NCBI RefSeq assembly: GCF_009796745.1
Contig: NZ_CP047024.1
Coordinates: forward strand, 1,116,001-1,180,000
Length of the DNA stretch: 64,000 nt
Source: Paraglaciecola sp. L1A13
GTDB lineage: Bacteria > Pseudomonadota > Gammaproteobacteria > Enterobacterales > Alteromonadaceae
Direction: 5' to 3'
Positions 55,017 through 64,000 of this stretch are shown here, one piece after another. The notes beneath the pieces are model-generated. The model was not told the DNA's origin and made no database searches. It saw only the letters and a list, made by a program, of their open reading frames with translations. The position numbers were made by a program, and so were the translations under genes. Positions within the stretch are counted from its first letter, which is position 1. Every line of letters begins with the position of its first letter.

Positions 55017-56951
55017 TCATACTTTAGTCTCGGCGGGCTTGCCAATGTAAAAGCCCTGTAAATAGTCGACGAACAAATCCTGTAAACAGGCTGCTTCCGC
55101 TTCGCTCTCGATCATTTCCGCTATCACTTGAATATTCAAACCGTGCGCAATATTGACCAACGACTGCACAAATAACTGATTATCGGGTTCATTGTGAATA
55201 TTGCGCACAAAGCGTCCATCGAGCTTTAAATAATCGGGGCGAATATGTCGTAAGTGGGTAATGGCCGCTAATTGTGCACCAAAACGCTCAACGGTAATCC
55301 TCACGCCACGAGACTTTAACTGTGCAATAAAACGCACTAGGTCTTCAGTGCCATTGACAAGGGCGCGCTCGGGTATTTCTAACACGAGTCTCGCGCAGGT
55401 AGCTTTGTCATCAGGTAATGCGCGCAAAAGCCATTGATGAAAGCTTGTTTGGCTAAGAGATAAGCGCGATACGTTTAAACCGATAGCATGTGGGTGGTCT
55501 TTAAGTTTAATCAAGGCGCTGGCAATAAGCAGTTCATCTAATTTTTGTGCATAATTAAGTCGAACTGATGCTGGCACCAATTGCCCCATCGGCAGATAGC
55601 TTTCGTTTTTATCGGTACTAAACCGGGCAAACCATTCAGAGTACAAAACTTCATCTTTGTGATTTTTGATAGGCTGGGCGACAAAATCTGCATGCTTCTG
55701 TTGTAATATTGTATTTAGCTGATCTCGCCACTGGGTATTACTGTGCAGTACATCTTGCTGATGAGATAATTGCCATCTCTGTGTAGCAACACTAGCACCT
55801 GCTAGGGCATTGTCGGCCCGTTCTAATATATCCGTTCTAGAATCGCCAAAACTAAAGGAGCCCGCTCCTACATGGGCGGTGCCCAATCTGTATTCACTTT
55901 TTTCGACAGCATTAAGCTGAGCGATAATAGCTTCGGTCAGGGTAATACAGGCTTGTTGCGCGGTGTCTTCAAGCAATAAGACAAAGTCGGCTCCAGAAAT
56001 GCGATACAAAGTGCCATTTAGCTCAGGTTGAGTGAGTAAACTTTGTAATTCTTGGCTAACCAGTTTTACGTATTCGTCACCTGCTTGATAACCTTGCTCG
56101 TTATTCACTTCACTGAGACTCGTTAGGCGAATAAGTAGCAAATAGCCTTGTGAATGTTGCTCGCTATCGGTTAACAGTTGCTCAAAGGCCAGTTCAAATG
56201 CGCGGCGGTTGGCCACACCTGTTAAGGTGTCTTGATAAGAATAATCACGGTAACGTTCTGCTTGATTAGTCAATTGGGTAAATAATTTAGCTAATTGCGC
56301 TGACATGCGATTTACCGCTAATACAATACGTTTCAGCTCTGGGGTGCGAGGAATTCCCTTAATTTGTTCAAATTGTTGCTTGCTGATCGCATCAGCTTGT
56401 CTTATTACTGCTAACAAAGGGGTGGTGATCATGGTGACTAGCCCGTAAAGCAAAACGAGCGCGCCAATAAATACGGCTAAAATCATCCAAAATGACTGTA
56501 CTGCATTTTGCCATAATTGCTGATAACCAAAGCCAGGGTGGCTTTTTACCATTAACGTACCGGCCATCGTCCAGCCATCATTCAAATCGGTGCTACTTTC
56601 GGGTGGGATGAGGGGCAATAGTTCGACAAACCAACTGGGCACGCCTTCAACCTGACTAGGATTATGCTTTTCGATTAAAATTTGCTGATTGGCATCACGT
56701 AGCACCATGCTTTGATAAAAACCTCGATCGAAAATAGCGTTCATCATTGTATCCACAATAGGTAAATCGTCAGTCTCTGCAACGTAGGGCGCGATAGACA
56801 AGCCTAAAGACGTCGCAGTATCTTGCGCGTGTGACGCCAACTGCTGGGCCACAAAATTCCGAGTGTTGGTTACGTTTATCCATAGCGTGCCAATAAATAC
56901 CAATATCAGTACCGCTAATAGGCTTAATCCAAGTTGTTTAGACAGCGGCAT
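55017..56951 (-). CDS. lapD: LapD-type c-di-GMP receptor with degenerate GGDEF and EAL domains
   Basis: The 644-residue inner-membrane protein has a helix near residues 7-27, a periplasmic LapD/MoxY-type domain (HAQDTATSLGLSIAPYVAETDDLPIVDTMMNAIFDRGFY), a second helix near 155-180 and HAMP. GGDEF and EAL domains with lost catalytic motifs follow: SGADF in place of GGDEF (near 320), SEWFARF in place of EALxR (near 438) and ERFGAQ in place of DDFG. Such proteins bind c-di-GMP and hold the protease LapG. lapG is directly upstream, 21 bp away, on the same strand. Confidence 0.93.
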   Translation of the reverse strand: MPLSKQLGLSLLAVLILVFIGTLWINVTNTRNFVAQQLASHAQDTATSLGLSIAPYVAETDDLPIVDTMMNAIFDRGFYQSMVLRDANQQILIEKHNPSQVEGVPSWFVELLPLIPPESSTDLNDGWTMAGTLMVKSHPGFGYQQLWQNAVQSFWMILAVFIGALVLLYGLVTMITTPLLAVIRQADAISKQQFEQIKGIPRTPELKRIVLAVNRMSAQLAKLFTQLTNQAERYRDYSYQDTLTGVANRRAFELAFEQLLTDSEQHSQGYLLLIRLTSLSEVNNEQGYQAGDEYVKLVSQELQSLLTQPELNGTLYRISGADFVLLLEDTAQQACITLTEAIIAQLNAVEKSEYRLGTAHVGAGSFSFGDSRTDILERADNALAGASVATQRWQLSHQQDVLHSNTQWRDQLNTILQQKHADFVAQPIKNHKDEVLYSEWFARFSTDKNESYLPMGQLVPASVRLNYAQKLDELLIASALIKLKDHPHAIGLNVSRLSLSQTSFHQWLLRALPDDKATCARLVLEIPERALVNGTEDLVRFIAQLKSRGVRITVERFGAQLAAITHLRHIRPDYLKLDGRFVRNIHNEPDNQLFVQSLVNIAHGLNIQVIAEMIESEAEAACLQDLFVDYLQGFYIGKPAETKV

Positions 56952-56972
56952 AAAATATTTCCTTCAGCATCA

Positions 56973-57620
56973 TTATTCGCTCACCTGCATGCGTTCGTTT
57001 AAATCGTTCCATAAATTATTATTGCCTCCTTGCTGTACTTTTTGCCCGCGTCCTTGTTCTTTTGCTAACCACAAGCCGTCACCGTTAAAACTGTAAACGG
57101 GCAGCAGATCACGACGGCGAGAAGCGGGTAATATTCGTTGATTAATATTGTCGAGTACCAAAGGCACTGAATTAGATTCTTCATAGTAGGCAAGCACCAT
57201 ATGAGCTTGCCTTAAACGTATCGCGGTGACATACATTAATCGCAACTTTTCAGCGGGTACGCCCAATTCTATTAAGCTGAAATATTTTGCGATGACGAAG
57301 TCTTCACAATCGCCGGCTTGGGTGGCTAAGAATTCCACTGGCGTAGCCCAGTAATCGTCTTTACCCCAATGCTTGATATCATCGACAAAATCTAGTGCAT
57401 TGAAAAAGTTATTCACTTGATAAAGTTTTTCATCAATGGATAAATTGTGGCTATCATTTAACAGTTGCTGCCAATCTTGTACACGCTCAAGGGCATCGTC
57501 TTCGTATTGATTACGAATTTTATTAAATAGCGCGTCATTGAACACAATATTGCTATCGGCTACAGCGCGAAGCATAAATAAAATCAATATTGTCGTAATG
57601 AAATAGCCAATAAAACGCAT
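56973..57620 (-). CDS. lapG: LapG-type periplasmic cysteine protease
   Basis: The 215-residue transglutaminase-like protease has a signal helix (ending MLRAVADS) and the catalytic triad C105 (AGDCEDF), H140 (RQAHMVL) and D157 (VLDNIN). The acidic GDCEDF region is also the calcium-binding loop in LapG. It cleaves the N terminus of LapA/BrtA-type giant adhesins and releases them from the surface when LapD is not bound to c-di-GMP. No adhesin or type I secretion gene lies in this window. Confidence 0.93.
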   Translation of the reverse strand: MRFIGYFITTILILFMLRAVADSNIVFNDALFNKIRNQYEDDALERVQDWQQLLNDSHNLSIDEKLYQVNNFFNALDFVDDIKHWGKDDYWATPVEFLATQAGDCEDFVIAKYFSLIELGVPAEKLRLMYVTAIRLRQAHMVLAYYEESNSVPLVLDNINQRILPASRRRDLLPVYSFNGDGLWLAKEQGRGQKVQQGGNNNLWNDLNERMQVSE

Positions 57621-58197
57621 GAATGAAACGAAATCCTTTACCCAGCTAAAATGAAGCCTAGTGATAATTTAAGCAATCGGGAGTCACCTTAATAGCCAAC
57701 GTAGTAACAGCTATTACTCATTCCATAGTAATAGCATAATGACGTTATTGCCGAAAAATTGAACGCTAATGTAGTCATAAATATCAATAGTATGCTAGCC
57801 CGTTTGGCATTAGCAAAGTATTCTTGATATGAACTGCTTAATGAAGTTCATCGTATTATCTCTTTGTTCATGAATTCGAAGTCTTACATATTGACCAAGA
57901 CTATACCTTTTAATAGGACTGAACATCAGAGAACAGGCCAGCATATAAGAATATTTATTAATGTTAAGAAGTAGTATGGAAAGTCAAGTATCTAAATAAC
58001 CCAATAGGTAATTAATAAAATATCTAATGAACCTACCTTAAACAGAACAGTGTTATATAATGGGTAAAAATAACATCCCAATGTGAAGTGTGTTTCTGTA
58101 AAATAAAACAGAATAAACAGTGACCTCTAATAGTGTACTCTGAAGCATTAATGAGCTTTAGTTGGTGTGAATTTAAGCGACTGGAGGATAATTGATT
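57621..58197. other. Divergent AT-rich region between lapG and the beta-helix gene
   Basis: This 577-bp stretch has no credible gene and no strong hairpin. It must hold the promoters of lapG-lapD (leftward) and of the beta-helix lipoprotein (rightward). I see nothing else in it. Confidence 0.55.
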
Positions 58198-60765
58198 ATG
58201 TATAAATCTAGTAAAGCAACATGGTTAGGTGTACGTTTTACCCTAATATTTATGATTATAAGCATGATAGGCTGTTCGCGATTCCATGCACCACAAAAAC
58301 TATCAGTAACGAGCCAACCAGGTAGCTACCTTATAAGTAAAATCAAAGAGCAACAATTAAATAGTCAGTCCGAAGTCGTTGCTATGCTGCAAAACCCAGC
58401 ATTTACCTCAAAAAAGTCAAATAGCTTCATTACCAAAAATAGACAGAACGTAGCTTCGCTTCTTTTAGAAATAATGGCTTCTCAAAACGTTACTCAAGCG
58501 GTGATTCATTTAAGCGAAACCGAGGTTTCAACCACAGAAAAATGGGTCACATTAGCATTGCAACTTTATCCTATTGATGCTTATCGTATAGTGGAGCAGC
58601 TATACGCTGACTCCACAATCGAAACCACAACTTTGGAGTCCGCTGCGCTATTAGCAGGTTTAAATCCTGCTAGAATATTTCCTGCAACCGCTTCAAGTGA
58701 TACAGATTATCGTATCGTTCCATTAATCCATTCAGCCAGTCTGACGGTATATAATCAAAACGAAGACACCAAAACTCGATTATGGTTTAAGCTCAATGCA
58801 TCAACAGATTGGTTACCAGCTTTGACATTACAATGGGAGCCAATCAAAGGCGCACTCTCAGGCTCAATCGTGCATTTAGAACCTGATACCACTTACGATG
58901 TTAAACTTGAATATTTAGATGATAACCAAGTAGTTGACGAGCAATTATACACCTTTCAAACTCGGCCCAATACGCCGCCCATCGATCCTGATAAAATCTA
59001 TTACCTATCTGATATATATACTGGTGGTCAACTTAATCTAACCACCTTGGGCATTCAAGGCACTGAAGAGGGTTGGGCGCTAATTAAAGGTGATGGTACC
59101 GATATTGTCGCAGGGGAAAATGATAATGCTGCTATTGATATAGGAAGTCAGAGCTACGTAAAATTCGAGAACATAACGGTGAAAGGAGGCAGACTATATG
59201 GCATTGGCGCAAAACAAGCACATCACTTGTGGATAGATGGCTGTGATATCTCTGAATTTGGCAGAGTAGGTGAAGACATGCGTGACGGAGTCGCTTATGC
59301 AAATGCTGAAAGTACTAAAGCGATAAACTATGACTCAGGAATTTCGCTTCAAGAGTCAGGGGTAGTAACGATTGAAAATTGTGAAATACACAGCCCTAAC
59401 GGAAAAGCTAATCACTGGGGATATGGGCATCCTTATGGTCCGAGTGCCTTATTACTGACGGCTCGTCATTCTGTAGAGGAATATCGAGGTCAATATATTA
59501 TTCGCAATAATCGCTTTTACGGCAGTGACAATAAAAGGTTCAACGATGTCATTGAAAGCCGTGCGAATGGTAGACCTTGGGGGGGATTTATAAGAGATTC
59601 TGCTATTTATAATAACTATTTTGCTTTTGCCAACGACGACATTATTGAGCTTGATGGTGGCCAAAGTAATGTACTGTTTTACAACAATGAAATAGAGCAA
59701 GGCTACTGTGGTATAAGCGCTATACCAAATATGCTCGGGCCCAGTTATATTTTCAATAATTACATCCATAACCTGGGTGATGAGCGACAAAAAGCTTGGG
59801 CGGCAATTAAGCTTGGGGGGCTAATGTCAATGCCGGCGGGCCAAGTGAATATCTTTGAAAATCTAATTGTGACTAGCAGTAATGGTATCGCTGCAGCAGG
59901 GTTTAAGAGTGATTACACGTTTTGGGCTAATATAAGAAACAACGTTTTAGTACATGATGTGTACTGGAATAAAATGGGTTATGGTATCTATGATTCCGAG
60001 CAGTACGAAAACTCAAAATTTAAAAATAACCTAATATTTAACAGTCGCATAGACGCCCCCGCAGTGCTTGCCAATCTTGGAGACGACTTCTATCATCCCT
60101 GGTCTGAGCAAGCTGAATTAATAGAAGATATTGATAATTCAGCGGCGAGCTTTAACTTAGAGCTCGAAGCGCGCTTTATTATTCCCAATTTTTCGAGTAT
60201 GTCACCTACTGCCGAACTCGCTGGTTCTCAAGTCGCTACCGATTCAGATACTAACGACACAGACTATTTAGTCAATTTCAACGACGGACAAATGCAATCA
60301 TTTGACAGTCAAGACGAAGCCAGTGATTACCTTATTAGTGATAATGGCAGCACCCTTACATTAACCGGTAATACGTGGCAAAGCATGGCTATCGATATAG
60401 CGCTAACGTCACAAACAATGTTATCCCTAGAAGTAAAAAATAATGGGGCAGGTGAAATAGCAGGTATTGCTTTTGAAAATGATAACAAGCTAACAAGCTC
60501 AAGGATGTACAAATTTACAGGTAGCCAAAATTGGGCGAATGATTCATACAAATACAGTAACATTGATGAATTTGAAACCATTACCATGCCCATTGGTGAT
60601 TTAATAACTGGTGAATTTAATCGAATTGTTTTTGTAATGGATGACGATCAGCCTAAATATACAACTTCAGAAGTGTCATACAAAAACGTGAAGTTCTATG
60701 AGCCAGCTAAAATGTTGCAAAGTGCCAGTAATTCGATGATTAGCGTCGGATTAACGAATGATTGA
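58198..60765 (+). CDS. Right-handed beta-helix lipoprotein with C-terminal binding-like domain
   Basis: The 855-residue protein has a lipoprotein signal (IISMIGC), a helical region (residues 30-160) and a fibronectin-like domain (LTLQWEPIKGALSGSIVHLEPDTTYDVKLEYLDDN). A right-handed parallel beta-helix follows (residues ~270-650), with repeated turns such as YVKFENITVKGG, HHLWIDGCDIS, NVLFYNNEIEQGYCGIS and YIFNNYIHN. A C-terminal beta-sandwich-like domain (residues ~690-845, TWQSMAIDIALTSQTMLSLEVKN) looks like a carbohydrate-binding module. Beta-helix folds include polysaccharide lyases and epimerases, but I see no definite catalytic triad. A role on the nearby exopolysaccharide is plausible. 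GGAGG precedes the ATG; a TTG at 58192 is an alternative start. Confidence 0.8.
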   Translation: MYKSSKATWLGVRFTLIFMIISMIGCSRFHAPQKLSVTSQPGSYLISKIKEQQLNSQSEVVAMLQNPAFTSKKSNSFITKNRQNVASLLLEIMASQNVTQAVIHLSETEVSTTEKWVTLALQLYPIDAYRIVEQLYADSTIETTTLESAALLAGLNPARIFPATASSDTDYRIVPLIHSASLTVYNQNEDTKTRLWFKLNASTDWLPALTLQWEPIKGALSGSIVHLEPDTTYDVKLEYLDDNQVVDEQLYTFQTRPNTPPIDPDKIYYLSDIYTGGQLNLTTLGIQGTEEGWALIKGDGTDIVAGENDNAAIDIGSQSYVKFENITVKGGRLYGIGAKQAHHLWIDGCDISEFGRVGEDMRDGVAYANAESTKAINYDSGISLQESGVVTIENCEIHSPNGKANHWGYGHPYGPSALLLTARHSVEEYRGQYIIRNNRFYGSDNKRFNDVIESRANGRPWGGFIRDSAIYNNYFAFANDDIIELDGGQSNVLFYNNEIEQGYCGISAIPNMLGPSYIFNNYIHNLGDERQKAWAAIKLGGLMSMPAGQVNIFENLIVTSSNGIAAAGFKSDYTFWANIRNNVLVHDVYWNKMGYGIYDSEQYENSKFKNNLIFNSRIDAPAVLANLGDDFYHPWSEQAELIEDIDNSAASFNLELEARFIIPNFSSMSPTAELAGSQVATDSDTNDTDYLVNFNDGQMQSFDSQDEASDYLISDNGSTLTLTGNTWQSMAIDIALTSQTMLSLEVKNNGAGEIAGIAFENDNKLTSSRMYKFTGSQNWANDSYKYSNIDEFETITMPIGDLITGEFNRIVFVMDDDQPKYTTSEVSYKNVKFYEPAKMLQSASNSMISVGLTND

Positions 60766-61013
60766 TGCCAGTTGGTAGGGATTATTGGCTGCTAATTTTA
60801 GTGGATTTAAAGTGAAATCCAAAGTTTGGTTTGTTCTGATGTTCGTGTTAATTGTATGAGCAATAAAAGAGTAATGAACAATAGGAGATAACGAAAGGCT
60901 AAAGAACGATGCGCTAAATTGCGAGAAGCGTACTATTCTAATGGAACTTGGAGTTCGAAACGAACCTGTGTCTTTTATTCGAATAATTTTCTCTATTTTG
61001 CAAAGGAGCGCTT

Positions 61014-61682
61014 ATGAAATTCTTTACCATGATCAGAAATGCCTTAATATTAACCTTACTTCTCTCAAGCCATGCAGCCTACGCATCGCTTATTGTGCGT
61101 GGGGGATTTTCACTTGATACAGGGTCAAACACGATTACTGGCAATGGACTAAATTGGTCGCGGTGGGATGCTGTCGTGGGCGTATCAATTAGTCAAGCGT
61201 TAGGGCTTTATGCTTCTGATGGCTGGAGACTCGCCTCGAGTGAAGAAATGGTAGGCATGTACAGTCACTTTATTCCCGGCGTCGACTGGGCGGCAAGCCT
61301 AGACGAGAATAGTGGTATAGGAGAGTTTATCTCTGTTGACGAATATCACGCTTTAACCTCTATTTTTGGCGTAAGCCTTGCCGAGTTCGGTGGCATTTCA
61401 AACGTTATTTTTGGCAATGACCTGGATAACGATGGAGCTTATCGCTCAGCAGGCGCATATTATACCGATTGGGATCCTGCTGCGGGGATCTATCCTGACT
61501 CGAGTCGTTTAACGGTAGACTTTTCATCTAATGATTTCAGTATACAACTTGTTAAATCGATAAGTGTTGATGAGCCAAAATTAATTTATTTAATGATTTT
61601 AGGTCTTTCGTTGCCTTATTTAAGAAAAAGATATAATTCAGACCCAAACCCAAAGGAACCTATGTATCAGCTAATATGTTAG
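61014..61682 (+). CDS. Exported protein with possible PEP-CTERM-like C-terminal signal
   Basis: The 222-residue protein has a signal peptide (MKFFTMIRNALILTLLLSSHAAYAS) and an acidic Ser/Gly/Trp-rich body (NGLNWSRWDAVVGVSISQALGLYASDGWRLASSEEM, FGNDLDNDGAYRSAGAYYTDWDP). Near the end DEP is followed by a 15-residue hydrophobic helix and the basic cluster RKR, which is the layout of PEP-CTERM sorting signals. It departs from the norm in using DEP rather than PEP and in a 14-residue tail after the basic cluster. AAGGAG fixes the start. Exosortase is not in the window. Confidence 0.75.
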   Translation: MKFFTMIRNALILTLLLSSHAAYASLIVRGGFSLDTGSNTITGNGLNWSRWDAVVGVSISQALGLYASDGWRLASSEEMVGMYSHFIPGVDWAASLDENSGIGEFISVDEYHALTSIFGVSLAEFGGISNVIFGNDLDNDGAYRSAGAYYTDWDPAAGIYPDSSRLTVDFSSNDFSIQLVKSISVDEPKLIYLMILGLSLPYLRKRYNSDPNPKEPMYQLIC

Positions 61683-61719
61683 CAACATTTTTTGACAATT
61701 AAATCTGTGGTCAACAACA

Positions 61720-61739
61720 GTGCCTTTCAAAGAAGGCAC
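61720..61739 (+). terminator. First hairpin after the exported protein gene
   Basis: GTGCCTT / AAGGCAC with a TCAAAG loop lies 38 bp past the stop. No T run follows directly. Confidence 0.5.
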
Positions 61740-61752
61740 CATTAACCCTTTT

Positions 61753-61784
61753 CTGTTTGTGTATCCGATACACAAAATAAACAG
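61753..61784. terminator. Second hairpin in the convergent gap
   Basis: CTGTTTGTGTAT / ATACAC...AAACAG forms a stem with a CCG loop and an internal bulge, followed by GTTTTC. With the preceding hairpin it separates two convergent genes. Confidence 0.55.
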
Positions 61785-61862
61785 GTTTTCTGTGGAGATT
61801 TAAAATGTTATTCAGTCTTCAGCGCGGGCAACTGTTATAAACATTTTTAACTATTGTATAAC

Positions 61863-62900
61863 TTAAGACAATCCAAGAGCTCGTCGAATATAATTATATC
61901 TAGAAAATAATATATCCAAAACGAGTGCACCAATAGAAGTAATTCCTAGAGTAATAAAAGTAACAATAAGGACAAATATTACTTGGTTGTCATAAAGAAC
62001 GGTAAATTTATCCAAAAAGTATTTTACTTTCCATAGAATCAACATATGGGAAAGATAAAAGTAAAAACTACGCTGACCAATCCAAGAAAGTAAGTTTCCC
62101 TCTTTGTCTTTACCATAAACCCAACTGGAAAAGATCAAAATACAGACAGTGCCGGTGGTCAACATTGACGTGACTTTAAGCTGAGACGTTGCAAGGCTGC
62201 GAGTGTCCTCAAATACCAACATAGCTTCAGCTAATGATAGACAAACAAATACCAAATAAGCTGCAAACGCTTGCCATACTTTTATGCTCAGCCAGAAATC
62301 TTCGCCTTTTTTACCAAAGATAATTCCGCCTATATAAAAAGGAAGCCATATAAAAAAAGGCAGTGCGCTATAGGGAAATTCACTCCATATACTTTCAGTT
62401 AAAATCACGTTTAAAGTATACGTAGCGCATATGGATACCAAAAGCGACAGCGGAAGGAGCTTGGTGAGCGTTGCAACATTTAACCTTTCTAGAAAGGGAG
62501 AAATGATACTTATTTGTATCATCACTATTACAAAATATCCAACAGACACGGATGTGCCATTTAGCAACATAAGTGGAATATCAGCGAAGATAAGATTACT
62601 TCTGGCCATCCTCATACCAAAATAAATAAATGACCAAATTAAAAATGGCAAGCCTAACCGCCAGACCCGAGTTTTCACGCTGTTCCAATAGCTTTCACTA
62701 AGGCTCTTGGAGTTAGCAACAAAAAAAGCTGCCAGAAAAATAAATAAACCAACAGGAAAGTTAATAAATTGGCGTAAGATAATGCCAAAATTATTGTTTA
62801 AAGTACCTACTGGAAAATTGGCAGTACTCCCCGATGCGTGGATGAGGACGACTGCAATTATTGCTACACCCTTCCATTTATCCCAAAAACTTATCCTCAT
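61863..62900 (-). CDS. Acyltransferase 3 family membrane protein
   Basis: The 345-residue protein has about ten membrane helices and the family start FWDKWKGVAIIAVVLIHASG with the conserved histidine, then WRLGLPFLIWSFIYFG. Such enzymes transfer acetyl or other acyl groups to sugars of exopolysaccharide or O-antigen. It lies 21 bp downstream of the FrhB-like gene on the same strand, suggesting a leftward polysaccharide module that continues past the window end. Confidence 0.9.
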   Translation of the reverse strand: MRISFWDKWKGVAIIAVVLIHASGSTANFPVGTLNNNFGIILRQFINFPVGLFIFLAAFFVANSKSLSESYWNSVKTRVWRLGLPFLIWSFIYFGMRMARSNLIFADIPLMLLNGTSVSVGYFVIVMIQISIISPFLERLNVATLTKLLPLSLLVSICATYTLNVILTESIWSEFPYSALPFFIWLPFYIGGIIFGKKGEDFWLSIKVWQAFAAYLVFVCLSLAEAMLVFEDTRSLATSQLKVTSMLTTGTVCILIFSSWVYGKDKEGNLLSWIGQRSFYFYLSHMLILWKVKYFLDKFTVLYDNQVIFVLIVTFITLGITSIGALVLDILFSRYNYIRRALGLS

Positions 62901-62921
62901 GATTACACCTTCAATGGGAGC

Positions 62922-64000
62922 TTAACTACTACTTTTAACTTTTTTAAAAAAAGGAATGATTCGTGAGCCTATAATCCTCTTTAACCGATTATAGTGCCGG
63001 ATTAACTTTTGCAGCTTACTTGCTTTAGAAGTGCCTTGATTAACAAAATCTGTGTAAATAGTTAACGAATCTTTTCTTTTTGCTTCTAGGAAAGATTCAT
63101 GAGATTTCTGGCTATACTTTGCTCTAAAATCCCAGTTTAATTTAACGAGAAAATTAGGTTTTTCTAACCCAGAAAACTGACGTTTGATTGGATGCCACTT
63201 CGACTCTTTATCATATTTCTTCACTCGATACTTAACGCCGTTACGCCTATGTCTATAACTAGCGTCTTGTGACTTTACAATTTCAGCGGAGCTTATATCC
63301 TCTGTATGAAATGTTTTATCCAGCAAACCTTTTTCAAAAATGTCTTTTATGATCTCATTTCTAATGATTATTAAGTTTGTACCTTTACTGTCAGATTTAT
63401 ATTTATCCAACCATGCATCACCAAATGAAACATCCGCTACTTCGCCTACTATGTCGTCACAAAAATCACAGGCTTTTAAGCGAAATGCGCCCATGCCCCA
63501 ATCTTTACCAAGTAAACCTTGCATGGGCGAAATATGCACTTTTGATTCACGATCAGTTACTTCGATACCATAATTATTAGCGGGTGCAGAAAGTATTTTA
63601 TGCCTAAAGTCAATTTTTTGAATATTATCTGGTTTAACACCTAGTTGCCAAGCTAGGCTTTCGCCGAAGGCTGCTGATTTAAGGTGACCACAAAATATAG
63701 AAATAGTAAATTTTAGTTTATCTGCAAAATCTTGATCTATTAAAGCTAACCTCTTTACCGCTTTCACGAAACAAGGCACCCCAACGAATGCATATTTACC
63801 ACTGTTTCTTTTGACAAAATCGAAAACTTCTGAAATTTCAATTGGGTAGTAGCGTGTTTTTGCCCCTTGGTTAATTTCTTCGATAGAGTTCGAAACTGAA
63901 TATTTAAATAGTTTGCCCTGTTCTTGTGATTCTTTTATATGAATAACTTTATCTATATGACCTTTATCAAATAGCTGTTTCAAGATCCAACTGGCACCAC
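62922..64000 (-). CDS. FrhB/FdhB-like (coenzyme F420 hydrogenase beta subunit family) protein, 5' end beyond the window
   Basis: The reading frame stays open to the window edge, beginning within a GASWILKQLFDKGHIDKVI segment that matches the interior of this family, so the true start lies to the right. Visible parts are the FVGVPCFVKAVKRLA and SIFCGHLKSAAFGESLAWQLG segments and the iron-sulfur-type motif KACDFCDDIVGEVADVSFGDAW. In polysaccharide clusters these proteins are common but their reaction is poorly known. It is followed by the acyltransferase. The TTG at 63983 is not a real start. Confidence 0.85.
   Translation of the reverse strand, partial: GASWILKQLFDKGHIDKVIHIKESQEQGKLFKYSVSNSIEEINQGAKTRYYPIEISEVFDFVKRNSGKYAFVGVPCFVKAVKRLALIDQDFADKLKFTISIFCGHLKSAAFGESLAWQLGVKPDNIQKIDFRHKILSAPANNYGIEVTDRESKVHISPMQGLLGKDWGMGAFRLKACDFCDDIVGEVADVSFGDAWLDKYKSDSKGTNLIIIRNEIIKDIFEKGLLDKTFHTEDISSAEIVKSQDASYRHRRNGVKYRVKKYDKESKWHPIKRQFSGLEKPNFLVKLNWDFRAKYSQKSHESFLEAKRKDSLTIYTDFVNQGTSKASKLQKLIRHYNRLKRIIGSRIIPFFKKVKSSS

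Noticed and set aside
60880..60960. Riboswitch-like A/G-rich segment before the PEP-CTERM-like gene
   Set aside because: No known riboswitch core could be matched and no long stable stem could be drawn.

Overview
The window reads as chromosomal DNA of a marine gammaproteobacterium of the Alteromonadales (Paraglaciecola/Glaciecola/Alteromonas-like). Support comes from the housekeeping gene families, two large TonB-dependent receptors, a TtpC-type TonB energising operon, a lipoprotein GH16 beta-glucanase, many c-di-GMP proteins and a Vibrio/Shewanella-like exopolysaccharide locus. The genus is inferred from gene content; no rRNA or other marker is present. No tRNA, rRNA, CRISPR array, insertion sequence or prophage was recognised.

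Layout. 1-6.7 kb is housekeeping: dnaG (3' end cut by the window edge), yqeY and rpsU leftward, then tsaD, plsY, and the tightly coupled folB-folK-uppP-hinT run. 6.7-14.4 kb holds a GGDEF-EAL protein, an M49-like lipoprotein peptidase, an HDOD protein, rdgC and an orphan histidine kinase. 14.6-21.3 kb is phoB-phoR followed by a surface beta-helix lipoprotein and a TonB-dependent receptor. 21.4-29.9 kb is a secreted lipase and a copper-resistance cluster (copA-copB-copC-copD, a DUF4440-like gene and a DUF411-like gene, divergent from copRS); CopB carries a 60-bp tandem repeat encoding a Met/His-rich segment. 30.1-34.7 kb has a Fur-boxed cytochrome c-FTR1 fusion and a second TonB receptor. 35.2-40.5 kb is a six-gene TonB energising operon (DUF3450, TtpC, ExbB, ExbD, TonB, TPR). 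40.8-44.3 kb has ahpC, ahpF and a GH16 glucanase with a LacI-type operator. 44.4-64 kb is an exopolysaccharide/biofilm region: WcaJ-type initiating transferase, outer-membrane barrel, Wza, Wzc, PHP phosphatase, VpsP-like protein, Wzy/ligase, the LapD-LapG adhesin-control pair, a beta-helix lipoprotein, a possible PEP-CTERM-type protein, and the start of a leftward module with an acyltransferase and an FrhB-like protein.

Most interesting theme. Three promoters carry PhoB half-sites at 11-bp spacing, each with a -10 element exactly 10 bp downstream: phoB itself, the surface lipoprotein/TonB-receptor pair, and the whole TonB energising operon, which has six consecutive half-sites. Together they suggest a phosphate-starvation-induced outer-membrane uptake system with its own energy transducer. 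The substrate is unknown.

Other regulatory signals read directly are a consensus-like sigma70 promoter before rpsU, a CusR-like box between copA and copRS, a sigma70 promoter with a Fur box before the FTR1 gene, and a hairpin/possible sigma54 element before the exopolysaccharide operon.
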